In this document: one piece after another, positions 17,328 to 27,261 of the stretch
Position numbering within the stretch: position 1 is the stretch's first letter
How the letters are laid out: the number at the start of each line of letters is the position of its first letter
DNA from: Bryobacteraceae bacterium CoA2 C42
GTDB taxonomy: Bacteria > Acidobacteriota > Terriglobia > Bryobacterales > Bryobacteraceae
Direction: 5' to 3'
NCBI GenBank assembly: GCA_019931245.1
Contig: JAINDL010000051.1
Coordinates: forward strand, 1-41,855
Length of the DNA stretch: 41,855 nucleotides
The notes under the pieces: generated by a model
Database searches by the model: none
What the model was told of the DNA's origin: nothing
The model's input: only the letters and a program-made list of their open reading frames with translations
Program-made: the position numbers and the translations under genes

Positions 17328-20300
17328 ATGAAGCTACCCGCGCAACGCTGGTCTTCCCCAGCTCTGCTGTGTTTCGCTCTCGCTCTCCCCGGTTTGGCCC
17401 AGCTCGCCAGCAACACCTCGATCGTCGGCAATGTCGCTGACGCCTCCGGCGCCAGCATCGCCGGTGCCCAGGTCACCGCCCTCAACCAAAATACCGGGGA
17501 ATCGGTAAACGCCACATCCAACGACACGGGCAACTACGAATTCCAGTTCCTCAAGGCCGGCGTCTACACCGTCACCGTCCAGAAAACCGGCTTCAGCACC
17601 AGCAGCACCAAGGACATCAGCCTCAGCGCGAACCAAACTGTTCGTTCCGACTTCGCTCTCAAAGTCGGCTCGGTCGATACCCGCGTCGAAGTCACCGCCG
17701 ACATTCCGCCGATCAAGACCGACGAAGCGTCGATGAACGAAGTAATCTCCACCAAGAGCACCGCCGAACTGCCCCTCAATGGCCGCAACCCGATGCGCCT
17801 GGCCATCACCACCCCCGGCGTCATCTTCGGCGCCCGCGGCACCAGCAACCCCGGTGGCGGCGAAGCCTATATCGGCGCGGGCTTGCGCGAAATCACCAAC
17901 AGCGTCTCCCTCGATGGCGTGAGCATCATGTCCAACCTCATCACGACCACCACGCTGCGCCCCTCCGTCGACGCCGTCGCCGAAGTGCAGGTCCAGACCG
18001 GCACCTACCCCGCCCAGTACGGCGGCTATCTCGGCGTCCAGGTGAACATGGTAACCAAGTCCGGAAGCAACAGCTTCCACGGTGCGGCCTACGAGTTCCT
18101 CCGCAACCAGAAGCTTGATGCCAAGCCCTTCTTCCTCCCCCAGGGCCGCAACAAGCCGCCCCTGCGCCAAAACCAGTTCGGCGTCCAGTTCAACGGCCCG
18201 GTCGTCATTCCGAAACTCTACAACGGCAAGAACAAGACCTTCTTCATGTTCGGTTGGGAGGAGCTTCGCCTCGTCTCCCAAGCACCGGTCATCGACAGCG
18301 TCTTCACCCCGTTGATGCGCCAGGGCAACTTCAGCGAAACCACTACCATCGCTCGTGACCCCCTCACCGGCAACCCCTTCCCCGGCAACATCGTTCCGAA
18401 CAACCGCATCGCCCCCCAGGCCACCCGTTCGCTGGCCTACATGCCCCTGCCCAACGCTTCGGGCTTGTTGCAGAACTACAACACCAACGTCGCGGCCAAC
18501 AACACCGGTCGGCAGTACGTCGGTCGTCTCGATCAGTCGATCGGCGAAAACAACCGCTTCTTCTTCCGTTACGTCACCAACACCACCGTTCTGCTCAACG
18601 AAAACTCGAACCCCTTCAATGGTTCTGAACAGCCCGTTGGCGATCGCAACTGGGTCGTCGGTTACACCAAGATCTTCAACTCCTCCATCGTGAACGACTT
18701 CCGCTACGGCGACCAGTACACGACGATCGACGCGTTGAACTTCTTCACCCCCGGCAAGCGCTTCCCGGCCACCGCTGGCAGCGACCTGGGCATCCCCGGC
18801 TTTGCGACCTCCGCCTCCAACCCCGGTCTGCCCTCGCTCGGCATCGCCAACTACATGGCCATCGGCGGCCAGAACATGAGCTCCACCAACTGGTTCCAGC
18901 AGGACGAAACCCACCAGGTTTCCAACACCACCAGCATCATCAAGTCGGCGCATAACATCGCCTTCGGTATCGATAGCCGCCAGGTCATCACCAATCGCAC
19001 GGCCAACAACAACCCCCGCGGCGGCTTCGGCTTCAACGGCCAGCTCACCGGCTTCGCCCCGGCCGATTTCATGCTCGGCCTCCCGCAAAACATCACCACC
19101 CCGGGTCCCCTGGTCCCCGGCGGCGGCCAGCAGTGGCGTCATGGCTTCTTCGTCCAGGACAAGTGGCAGGTCTCCAACCGCCTCACCTTGACGCTCGGCA
19201 TCCGCTATGAACTCCCCATCGTGCCCCAGTCCACCACCGGCAACGGCACCATCCTGAATCCCGAGCAGACGGCCTTTATCCCGGGCACCGTCCCCTCGAA
19301 GATCCCTTACCACCAAGCCGACCGCAACAACTTCGCGCCGCGCTTCGGCTTTGCCTACCGCATGCCGTCGAAGTTCGTCATCCGCGGTGGCTTCGGGCTC
19401 TACTACAACCCCAACCAGATGAACTCCTTCACTCTGGCCACCACCAATCCCCCGTTTTCGACGATCTTTACCTTCAACAACTCGCTCGTCAACGGCATTC
19501 TCCCCTCGAACGCTCTGACCCTGTCGAACCCCCTCCCCGCTGCGGGCGGTACCGTTTCGGCGCGGCCCAACGCGTTCCACATCAGCCCCTACCTGCCTAA
19601 CGGTTCCATGAACCAGTGGAGCCTCAGCATTGAGCGCGGCCTCTGGCGCAGCGCCGGCATCGCCGTCGAGTACCTCGGCAACTACGCCTACCACCTCGAC
19701 CGCAGCTTCTTCCTCAACACGCCGCGGCCGGGCCCGGGCAGCATCAACGATCGCCGTCCCAACCCGCGCTTCGCCGTCATCCGGCAGATCACCAACGACC
19801 TGAACTCCAAATACAACGGTCTCAGCCTCGTCTACCGCCAGAACGGCTTCAAGGGTCTCACCACCCTCTTCAGCTACACCTACTCGAAGGTCCTCGACGT
19901 CGCCACCGACTCCAACAGCGGCTCAAACGTCATGGATCCCTTCAACTGGCGCCTCGACTACGGCCGCGCCAACTGGGATATCCCCCATCGCACCGTGGCC
20001 AGCTATAACTACGAGATTCCGTTCTTCAACAGCACTTCGAACAAGTTCCTCAAGAACACGCTCGGCGGCTGGCAGATGAACGGCATCACCACCATCCAGT
20101 CCGGTCTGCCCTTCAGCGCCGTGCTCGCCCTGGACCGCGCCAACGTCGGCCAGGGTACCCAGCGCGCCAACTTCTCCGGCACGCCGATTTCCGTCAACTG
20201 CGGCAGCGGCAAGCTCATCAATTGTGTCAACATCAGCGGCTTCGCCCTTCCCGCGGAGTTCACCTACGGCAACACACCCCGCAACTTCCTCCGCGGACCG

Positions 20301-20516
20301 GGCCTCGTCAACTTCGATTGGAGCCTCTTCAAGAACTTCACCATCACCGATAACTTGAAGCTCCAGTTCCGTTGGGAAACCTTCAACACCCTCAACCATC
20401 CGAACTTCGGCAACCCCAACACCTCGTATGTTGTGGGCGCCACTAACTTCGGCAACATCACCGGCACCGCCACCAACATGCGTCAGCAGCAGTTCGGCCT
20501 GAAGTTCCTCTTCTAG
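17328..20516 (+). CDS. Oar-like TonB-dependent outer-membrane receptor with carboxypeptidase-regulatory-like N-terminus
   Basis: This 1062-residue outer-membrane protein begins with a signal peptide ending near 'ALPGLAQ'. Residues 28-110 form a carboxypeptidase-regulatory-like beta sandwich ('GASIAGAQVTALNQNTGES'). A TonB plug follows ('ELPLNGRNPMRLAITTPGV', then 'EVQVQTGTYPAQYGGYLGVQ'), and the rest is beta barrel ending in FGLKFLF with a terminal Phe. It is the Oar-type receptor expanded in Acidobacteria, presumably importing a polymer-derived or metal-complex ligand; no ligand can be named. ATG 17328 has GGAGG 10 bp upstream. Third-position codon choice is less extreme than in neighbours, as in strongly expressed genes. 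It is monocistronic, closed by a strong terminator. Confidence 0.95.
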   Translation: MKLPAQRWSSPALLCFALALPGLAQLASNTSIVGNVADASGASIAGAQVTALNQNTGESVNATSNDTGNYEFQFLKAGVYTVTVQKTGFSTSSTKDISLSANQTVRSDFALKVGSVDTRVEVTADIPPIKTDEASMNEVISTKSTAELPLNGRNPMRLAITTPGVIFGARGTSNPGGGEAYIGAGLREITNSVSLDGVSIMSNLITTTTLRPSVDAVAEVQVQTGTYPAQYGGYLGVQVNMVTKSGSNSFHGAAYEFLRNQKLDAKPFFLPQGRNKPPLRQNQFGVQFNGPVVIPKLYNGKNKTFFMFGWEELRLVSQAPVIDSVFTPLMRQGNFSETTTIARDPLTGNPFPGNIVPNNRIAPQATRSLAYMPLPNASGLLQNYNTNVAANNTGRQYVGRLDQSIGENNRFFFRYVTNTTVLLNENSNPFNGSEQPVGDRNWVVGYTKIFNSSIVNDFRYGDQYTTIDALNFFTPGKRFPATAGSDLGIPGFATSASNPGLPSLGIANYMAIGGQNMSSTNWFQQDETHQVSNTTSIIKSAHNIAFGIDSRQVITNRTANNNPRGGFGFNGQLTGFAPADFMLGLPQNITTPGPLVPGGGQQWRHGFFVQDKWQVSNRLTLTLGIRYELPIVPQSTTGNGTILNPEQTAFIPGTVPSKIPYHQADRNNFAPRFGFAYRMPSKFVIRGGFGLYYNPNQMNSFTLATTNPPFSTIFTFNNSLVNGILPSNALTLSNPLPAAGGTVSARPNAFHISPYLPNGSMNQWSLSIERGLWRSAGIAVEYLGNYAYHLDRSFFLNTPRPGPGSINDRRPNPRFAVIRQITNDLNSKYNGLSLVYRQNGFKGLTTLFSYTYSKVLDVATDSNSGSNVMDPFNWRLDYGRANWDIPHRTVASYNYEIPFFNSTSNKFLKNTLGGWQMNGITTIQSGLPFSAVLALDRANVGQGTQRANFSGTPISVNCGSGKLINCVNISGFALPAEFTYGNTPRNFLRGPGLVNFDWSLFKNFTITDNLKLQFRWETFNTLNHPNFGNPNTSYVVGATNFGNITGTATNMRQQQFGLKFLF

Positions 20517-20546
20517 CCAACCGCCGCAACGCATCGCCGCATCAAC

Positions 20547-20579
20547 AAAAAGGGCCTCCTGGCAAGGGAGGCCCTTTTT
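20547..20579. terminator. strong rho-independent terminator
   Basis: An 8-bp perfect stem GGGCCTCC/GGAGGCCC (20552-20559, 20567-20574) with a 7-nt loop is extended by AAAAA on the left and TTTTT on the right to 13 bp. The A and T tracts let it work in either direction. It ends the receptor transcript 33 bp before the kinase gene. Confidence 0.92.
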
Positions 20580-20611
20580 GCTACCCGCCCTGCTAAGATG
20601 ACCAGCGTACT

Positions 20612-22689
20612 ATGTCTCCTCGCCGACCCTGGATGGGGCGCCTCGCCGGAATCACCCTCCTCGCCACCCTCGGCGCTGGCCTCTACCTCCTTCTCGAAGG
20701 CAGGCTCCCCGTCGACCGCACCCGCGTCTACCGCGTCGGCTTCAGCGCCCTGCCTCCCGCCATGAACCTCTCGCCCCAGGGCCGGCCCATCGGACCCGTT
20801 CCCCAAGGCTTTCAGGAGGCCGCCCACAACCTCGGCGTCCAACTCGACTGGGTGCCCGCCAACGAAGGCCCCGCCGCCGCCTTCGCCGCCGCGCGTATCG
20901 ACCTCTGGCCCTTCCTCGCCCCCAGCCCGGATCTCCCCCCCTCCCTCCACTTCAGTGCACCCTACCATCGCCTCGCCTACTGGCTCATCACCGCCGAATC
21001 CCAACCCCTGCCCACCCGCTGGGCCGGCCTCCGCCTCGCCCGCGCCCGCGGCGGCCAGGCCGCCACCTGGAGCCAGCGCATCGCCCCCGGCGCCACCGAA
21101 GTCGAGGTCCAGGACCAGCTCGCCGCCTTCGACGCCTTCTGCCGCGGCCAGGCCGATGCCGCTCTCGTCGCCGAAGGCATGAGCGACGGTGTCCTCTCCT
21201 CGAAACCAACCTCCTGCGGCGCCCGCCGCATTGCCCTCCATACCCTCCCCGACTGGGACCTCGTGTTCTCCATCGCCGCCAACTCCCGCGACCGCGAAGC
21301 CACCCGCGTCGCCAACCAGCTCCGCGAAGAACTCAACCGCATGACCCGCAGCGGCCGCTTCGCCTCCATCAGCTTCAATTGGGGCATCGCCACCTCCAGT
21401 CAGCTGTTCACCATCTCCGAGTTCCTCGAATCCGGTCGCCGCACCCAACAGCTCTGGTACGGCCTCTCCGCCCTCGCCCTCGCCTGCCTCCTCCTCGGCT
21501 GGCAAACTCTCCGCCTCCGCCGCGCCCGCCTCGCCGCCGAGGCCGCCAACCGCGCCAAATCCGCCTTCCTCGCTAAAATGAGCCACGAGATCCGTACCCC
21601 CATGAACGGCATCCTCGGCATGGCCGGCCTCCTCCTCCAAACCAGCCTCCCCCCCCCCAGCGCGAACTCGCCACCACCATCAACGAATCCGCCGAAGCCC
21701 TCCTCGGCCTCCTCAACGAAATCCTCGACCTGGCCAAAGTCGAATCCGGCAAAATCGATATCCGCCTCGCCCCCCTCTCCCTCCCCGCCCAGCTTCAGGA
21801 GGTCGAACGCCTCTTCCGCGCCCGCGCCCTCGAAAAGAGCCTCCAACTCACTATCGCCCCCCTCCCGGCCGACCTCCCTCTCGTCGCCGCCGACGAACTC
21901 CGCCTCCGCCAGATCCTCGTCAACCTCGTTAGCAACGCCATCAAATTCACCGACCATGGCGAAGTCACCCTCGGCCTCTCCGTCGAACCCGCTCCGCGGC
22001 AGGAACTCCTCGCCAAATTCACCGTCACCGACACCGGCGTCGGCATCTCTCCCGCAGATCAGTCCCGCCTCTTCGAAGTCTTTGCCCAAGGGGAAGACCC
22101 CATCGCCCGCTGGCGCGGCGGCACCGGCCTCGGCCTCTCCATCTCCCGCCGTCTCGCCGAACTCATGGGCGGCAGCCTCACCCTCGCCTCCGAGCAGGGC
22201 AAAGGCTCCGTCTTCACCCTCGCGCTTCCCCTCGCCCCCGCCGCCGAGGCCCTCCCCGCCGCCGCCGCGCGCCCCGCCCGTCTGCCCCTCAAGTCCTCCC
22301 GCGTCCTCGTCGTCGAAGACAATCCCGTCAATCGCCGTGTCCTCGAACTCATGCTCAAGAAACTCGGCTGCCAGCCCACCCTCGTCAACTCCGGCGAAGA
22401 GGCCCTCGCCGTCACCACCACCCGCCCCTTCGACCTCATCCTCATGGACTGGGAGATGCCCGGCATGGACGGACTCGCCACCGCCCGCGCCCTCCACCAG
22501 CGCTGGTCGGAAAACGAACGCATCCCCATCCTCGCCATCACCGCCAACGCCATGCAGGGCGACCGCGACCGCTGCCTCGCCGCCGGCATGGCCGACTACC
22601 TCACTAAACCCATCGACCTCCCCACCCTCGGCGCCGCCATCACCCGCTGGACCCCTACCAGTGCATCACCTGCCCCCCATCCACATTAA
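20612..22689 (+). pseudogene. Hybrid sensor histidine kinase with periplasmic solute-binding-like sensor, frameshifted at a C10 tract
   Basis: The first frame (20612 on) encodes a membrane anchor (12-28), a periplasmic family-3 solute-binding-like domain (about 38-270), a second helix (283-303) and the phosphoacceptor H-box [15 protein letters not shown] with His 325. At 21649-21658 a run of ten C residues puts the ribosome out of frame. Homology resumes in another frame from 21658 with the DHp second helix ('[20 protein letters not shown]'), N-box '[13 protein letters not shown]', G1 DTGVGI, G2 GGTGLGLS, and a receiver domain with '[11 protein letters not shown]'. One extra C restores a full kinase of about 692 residues. 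The stop at 22689 overlaps the convergent SDR by 35 bp. It is a real mutation, a phase-variable switch or a read error. Confidence 0.9.
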
Positions 22690-23410
22690 TCGTCTGCCCC
22701 GTTACCGACCGCGCACGCGCCGACGATAAAAACGCCACCATATCCGCAATCTCCGCCGGCTCCTGCCACCGCCCCAACGGCGCCACCGCCCTCACCTTCT
22801 CCCCTGCCCATTCCTCATAGCTCTTCCGCCCCCCCACCGGCTGCTGGTCATGCCACGCCTGCCACACCGCCCGATTCAGCGGCGTCTTCACCATCCCCGG
22901 ATTCACCGTATTCACCCGCACCTCGTACGGCGCCAGATCCTTCGCCAGACACTGCGCAAAATTGATATTCGCCGCCTTGCTCGCCGAATACGGCGGGTCC
23001 GTCTGTGAACCGATCTGCCCGGCTACCGACGCCAGAAACACCATCGTCCCCGCCCGCCGCTCCATCATCCCCGGCGCCAACACCTGCGCCACGTTCACCA
23101 TCCCCAGGATGTTCACCTCGAGCACCCGCGGCCAATCCCCCGGCGCCAGATTCAAAAACGGAAAGCCAAACTTCCCCGACCCCATCGCCGCCGCGTGCAC
23201 CAGATGACGTACCGGCCCCAGCCGCGCCTCCGTCTCCCGCAGCGCCTCCTGCACCGACTCGAGCACGCTCACGTCCACGCTTCCCGGCCCCTGCCGGTCC
23301 CATACCGCCACCCGGCATCCCTCCCGCTCCAAAGCCTCCACGCAAGCCCGGCCAATGCCGCTCGCCCCGCCCGTCACCACCGCTACGCTGTCCCGCAGTT
23401 CCAGATCCAT
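22655..23410 (-). CDS. Short-chain dehydrogenase/reductase (SDR)
   Basis: Classical SDR of 251 residues using NAD(P)H. The cofactor motif TGGASGIG is at 13-20, the structural NAAG equivalent reads HAAAMG (72-77), and the catalytic tetrad is present: Asn 100, Ser 128, Tyr 141 and Lys 145 in YSASK. The Asp following the second strand ('VAVWDRQ') favours NAD over NADP. The end '[15 protein letters not shown]' is typical of the family. The substrate is unknown. It is the last gene of the long minus-strand run from the ECF sigma factor, 31 bp after the patatin gene, and overlaps the 3' end of the kinase gene by 35 bp. Confidence 0.95.
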   Translation of the reverse strand: MDLELRDSVAVVTGGASGIGRACVEALEREGCRVAVWDRQGPGSVDVSVLESVQEALRETEARLGPVRHLVHAAAMGSGKFGFPFLNLAPGDWPRVLEVNILGMVNVAQVLAPGMMERRAGTMVFLASVAGQIGSQTDPPYSASKAANINFAQCLAKDLAPYEVRVNTVNPGMVKTPLNRAVWQAWHDQQPVGGRKSYEEWAGEKVRAVAPLGRWQEPAEIADMVAFLSSARARSVTGQTINVDGGQVMHW

Positions 23411-23441
23411 GCCGCCAGCATACCCTACCCGTCACCCCCAC

Positions 23442-25934
23442 TTACGGCTCACACAAACACCCTCGCCCCCTCAGCGCCCGCTCGAGGCTACACCACCCCT
23501 CCCGAAACTCCGGCGACTCCGTAATCAACGCCCGCAGCCGCTCCGGCGCCGCTCCCGCCCGGCAACCGTAACTCCCCCGCAACGCCCGCACCACCTCCAC
23601 TCCCCCAAACACCTCCTCCCCCGCCTTCGTCCGCACCGCAATGGAGGGCTGCAGCATCCAGTGCGTGCCAAACGATTCGGCCTTTCTCAGCTCCTCCGGC
23701 ATCGCCACCAGATGAAACCGCACCCCCGGCAACTGCCGGGCCAACTCCACGTTCAACTGCCCGGCAAACTGCGCCCCCGCCCCCATCGCCGAACCGATCC
23801 CCCGGTCCTGGCTATACCTCCCGCTCAGCCCCGACGCCTCAATCACCACCACATGAACCTCCGGCGGCACCGCACACGGCAGCGTCTTCGCCCGCAGCGC
23901 GTAAAGCAGCATCTCCAGGCCCCGGTTGTCCGCCGCACCCCCGTCCGTCACCCAGTACCGGTCCCGTCCCCCCACATCCACCGCCGCATTCGAAAACACC
24001 GGCGGAAAGTTCGCGCTCAGCGCCGCGGCCTTCTCAAGCGGCGTCGCCGGGTCATCCACCAGCACCGGCAGCGGATCCTTCGCCACAAACGGCAACGCCG
24101 AGCGCGGAAACGCCTCCCGCAGCGCCAGGTTCGTCAATACCAGCCGTCCCCCCGCCACCTCCGATCTCGTCTCCCCCAAACGCGCCGAAGCCGCCTCCGC
24201 CAGCGTCAACCCGCCCTCCTGCCCGGCCCAGGCGAACCGCCCCGCCAGCGTCGTGTTCAGCATCAATCCAAAGTCGCCCACCTCCCCCATCCGCTGCCGC
24301 GCCCCCAACGCCCACCGCCGCTCAAAACTCTCCGCCAGCAAAATCCCCAGCCGCCCGCCCTTCACCATCCGCCACTCCGACGCCCGGTCGATCACGTCCG
24401 CGATGTACGGCTCGCTCATCTTGTCGTGAAACCGGTCCCACGCCGCCACCTCCGGAACCAGCAGCTCCGGCCGCCTCCCCGCGTAGTAAGCCAGCGCCGC
24501 CGACCCGCCCGATACCCCGACACCCGCCACAACCGACCCCGCCGGCCCCCGCTGCGTTATCCCCTCGAGCACCGCCGCCGTAAACAGCGCCGCCCGCGTA
24601 CCCCCGCCCGACGCCGCCACCAGAATCCGCGGTCCCCCGCCACATCCCACCAACTCCGCCAGCCGCTTCCCGTTTCCCGGCCCCGACGCCGCCACCAGTC
24701 CCGGAATCTGCGTCTGCAAGCTCAACCACCACATCCCCCCGCCCAACAACACCGCCGCCAACAATCCCACCGATCCGAAATACTGGCTCAGCCGCCGGTC
24801 AATCCGCCGCGGCTTCGGCTCGGCCTTCCCCCCGGGGTTGCCCGTCGCCGCCAGGTGCACAAACAGATCCCGGAAAGACCAGGCCTCAAAGTACGGCAAC
24901 TCCCCGTTTGGCCGGTACGCCACAAAACGCCCCAGCCCATGCAGCGCCAAAGCTCGCTGATCCGCCGGCACCCGCGTCACCGCCGGCCCCTCGTAAAGGT
25001 ACGGAATCTCCGTTGACTCGCCGCCCCCGCCCAGCACCCCCAACAACTCCTGCCCCACCAAACGCTCCGTCCAGTAGTCGTACCACCACGTGATCGCGTA
25101 CGCGTAGCCCAAAAACAGCACAATCTCCAGCCCCGTCGCCCCATCAAACACGGTCGTCACATACGAAACTCCCGCCATCCGCGCCGCCCCCAGCGCCATC
25201 AGCAACAGTGAAACCCCCAACGCCGCGTTCCGGAACCAGCGTACCGTCAAAATCCGCACCATCGCATACAGCCGCTCGTTCAGCGCCGTGAACACCACCA
25301 AAAGCCCCATCCCGCCCAACACCGCCACCCCCGCCACCCCCGTGTACGCCGGCGGCGCCACCAACACCGCCACCGCCGCCGGCAGCAGCAGCAGCCCCGC
25401 GCCGCCAGACAAACCCGTAATCAGCTGCCACAATAGCGCCCGCCCCTCCGCCGGCGCCGTTCTCCCCCGTGATTGAAACAGCTCCGTCACCCGTAGCCCC
25501 TGCGCATAAGTCGACCCCGCCGCCAACGGCCCCACCAACACCCGCGCCAACTGCGCCGCCACCAGCAGCACCACCCCCACCCCCGCCGTCACCGGGATCA
25601 GCAAATGCCGGTACACCCCCCCGCCCTCCGGCGCCTGATCCGGACCAAACCACCAGATCCCTGCCCCCAACAGCCCCAGCGCCGCCACCTGCGTCACCAG
25701 CAAATGGCGCCGTCCCGCCCGGAAGAGCGCGTACGCCGCCAACCCCACCACCCACCCCACCGCCAGCCGCCAACCCCACCGCGGCATCCCCGTCCACAGC
25801 GCCGCCGCCACCAGGCTTGGCCAGATCCAGGCATCGATGTTATGCCCGTCCGCCCCCAGTCGTTGCCAGCGGATGTCCGCAAACCGCACCTGGTCGTCCA
25901 ACCATCCGGCCGCCCGCCGCAACTGACCAATCAT
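23442..25934 (-). CDS. Polytopic membrane protein with C-terminal patatin-like phospholipase domain
   Basis: The 830-residue product has about eight predicted membrane helices in its first 300 residues, another near 390-410 ('VGLLAAVLLGGGMWWLSL'), and a patatin-like acyl hydrolase domain from about 435. The domain shows the oxyanion-hole motif ASGGGTRAA (about 440), nucleophile elbow GVSGGS (serine near 478), and the catalytic Asp in VTDGGAADNRG (about 663), so the Ser-Asp dyad is complete. Patatins release fatty acids from membrane lipids; this one is tethered to the membrane. It follows the ankyrin gene by 11 bp and precedes the SDR, inside the ECF-headed run. The substrate and which side of the membrane it faces are not determinable here. 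Confidence 0.9.
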   Translation of the reverse strand: MIGQLRRAAGWLDDQVRFADIRWQRLGADGHNIDAWIWPSLVAAALWTGMPRWGWRLAVGWVVGLAAYALFRAGRRHLLVTQVAALGLLGAGIWWFGPDQAPEGGGVYRHLLIPVTAGVGVVLLVAAQLARVLVGPLAAGSTYAQGLRVTELFQSRGRTAPAEGRALLWQLITGLSGGAGLLLLPAAVAVLVAPPAYTGVAGVAVLGGMGLLVVFTALNERLYAMVRILTVRWFRNAALGVSLLLMALGAARMAGVSYVTTVFDGATGLEIVLFLGYAYAITWWYDYWTERLVGQELLGVLGGGGESTEIPYLYEGPAVTRVPADQRALALHGLGRFVAYRPNGELPYFEAWSFRDLFVHLAATGNPGGKAEPKPRRIDRRLSQYFGSVGLLAAVLLGGGMWWLSLQTQIPGLVAASGPGNGKRLAELVGCGGGPRILVAASGGGTRAALFTAAVLEGITQRGPAGSVVAGVGVSGGSAALAYYAGRRPELLVPEVAAWDRFHDKMSEPYIADVIDRASEWRMVKGGRLGILLAESFERRWALGARQRMGEVGDFGLMLNTTLAGRFAWAGQEGGLTLAEAASARLGETRSEVAGGRLVLTNLALREAFPRSALPFVAKDPLPVLVDDPATPLEKAAALSANFPPVFSNAAVDVGGRDRYWVTDGGAADNRGLEMLLYALRAKTLPCAVPPEVHVVVIEASGLSGRYSQDRGIGSAMGAGAQFAGQLNVELARQLPGVRFHLVAMPEELRKAESFGTHWMLQPSIAVRTKAGEEVFGGVEVVRALRGSYGCRAGAAPERLRALITESPEFREGWCSLERALRGRGCLCEP

Positions 25935-25945
25935 TACCTGCCTCC

Positions 25946-27259
25946 CTACTGCAACTCCCGGAACGCCGCCATCGTCACATCCGACGGCTTATAGTTCCCA
26001 AACCGGTAACCCTCCGCTATCCGCATCGGCGTCCACCCAAAACGGTTCTTCCGGTCCCACACCTCCCGCTTCGCCCCCCGCTTCGCCAGCAGCCGCACCG
26101 CCCCCGGCAGGTTCTTATACGCCGCCCCGTGCATCGCCGTCTCCCCGTTCTGGTCCACGGCATTAACGTCGTTGCCCAACTCGATCGCCACCTCGATCGC
26201 CTCCATCACCTCCGCTTCCGTCCCCGCGTCCTCCCCCGGCGATCGCGTGCCCAATCCCGCCGCCGCCATCAACGGCGTCGACCCGTCCGCGTTCCCCAGC
26301 TTCGTATCCGCCCCCAACTGCGCCAGCAGCCGCATCAACTCCGCATCCGCCGTCCGCGCCGCCAGAAAAAACGCCGTCCCCCCGGCCGTGTTCAACCCCG
26401 TCATCCCCACGCCAATCTTCTTCCCCATCCGCGCGTTGATGTCGGCCCCCTTGGCCACCAGCGCCTTCACAAACTCGAGACTCGTCAACTCGCCCGATCC
26501 CTGCGGCGCCGGGTCGTTGTCCCCCAGCCCCGGCTTCCGTACCCACGTCACCGCGTGCAACGCCGTATAGCCCGGCCCGTCCGCGTTCGGGTTCGCCCCG
26601 GCCTCGAGCAACACCCGGCCCAACTCATAATGCGCATTCAGCGTCGCCAGGATCAGCGCCGACGTTCCCTGCCGCGGCGACTTCGCCGGCGCCGTCCGCC
26701 GCCCGCCCACCGGCGTCGTATCGTTCACCTCCGCCCCCGCCTTGAGCAGCGCCTTCACGGCCGCAATCCGCCCCTCCCGCACCGCGAACAGCAGCGGCGT
26801 GTAGCCCGAGTCCAGCCGGTCCTCCACCACCGCCCCCGCCTTCACTAACTCCGCAATCACCGCCGCATGGCCCTCCGCCGCCGCCCAGTGCAGCGCCGTC
26901 TGTCCCTGCTTGCTCTCCCGCGCCTTCACGTCCGCGCCTTTGCTTAGCAGCGCCCGCACCGCCTCCACGCTCCCTGTCCGCGCCGCCGTCATCAACGCCG
27001 TCTCCCCGCCCGGCAGCGCCGTGTTCGCATCCGCCCCGGCCTCGAGCAGCCGCGCCACCATCGCCCCGTTCCCGTTCGTGCAGGCGAGTGACAAGGCCGT
27101 CACCCCGTACCGGTTGGCCTCCTTCACGTCCGCCCCGCCCCGCAGCAGCCGCTCCACCGCCGCTAGGTCGTCCGCATACGCCGCCCGGTGCAGCGGCGTC
27201 GACCCGTCCGCCGCCGCCAGCACCCCCGCCAAAACCAATCCTACTGCCCAGCGCCGCAT
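25946..27259 (-). CDS. Exported ankyrin-repeat protein
   Basis: A signal peptide (MRRWAVGLVLAGVLAAADG) is followed by ankyrin repeats filling almost all of the 437 residues: 'GSTPLHRAAYADDLAAVERL' (19-38), 'YGVTALSLACTNGNGAMVAR', 'GQTALHWAAAEGHAAVIAEL' and others to the C-terminus, about nine units, some with insertions. Ankyrin arrays bind protein partners. Being exported, it probably works in the periplasm. Its start is 2 bp after the DUF1552 stop, and the patatin gene follows by 11 bp, so a complex with one of these neighbours is plausible but not shown. The last repeat ends with an unusual Arg/Tyr-rich cap. Confidence 0.93.
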   Translation of the reverse strand: MRRWAVGLVLAGVLAAADGSTPLHRAAYADDLAAVERLLRGGADVKEANRYGVTALSLACTNGNGAMVARLLEAGADANTALPGGETALMTAARTGSVEAVRALLSKGADVKARESKQGQTALHWAAAEGHAAVIAELVKAGAVVEDRLDSGYTPLLFAVREGRIAAVKALLKAGAEVNDTTPVGGRRTAPAKSPRQGTSALILATLNAHYELGRVLLEAGANPNADGPGYTALHAVTWVRKPGLGDNDPAPQGSGELTSLEFVKALVAKGADINARMGKKIGVGMTGLNTAGGTAFFLAARTADAELMRLLAQLGADTKLGNADGSTPLMAAAGLGTRSPGEDAGTEAEVMEAIEVAIELGNDVNAVDQNGETAMHGAAYKNLPGAVRLLAKRGAKREVWDRKNRFGWTPMRIAEGYRFGNYKPSDVTMAAFRELQ

Positions 27260-27261
27260 CC

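Noticed and set aside
17334-19694. 786-codon antisense frame opposite the Oar-like receptor
   Set aside because: Low-complexity Gly/Val/Glu composition, no family features, and complete overlap with a well-supported gene.
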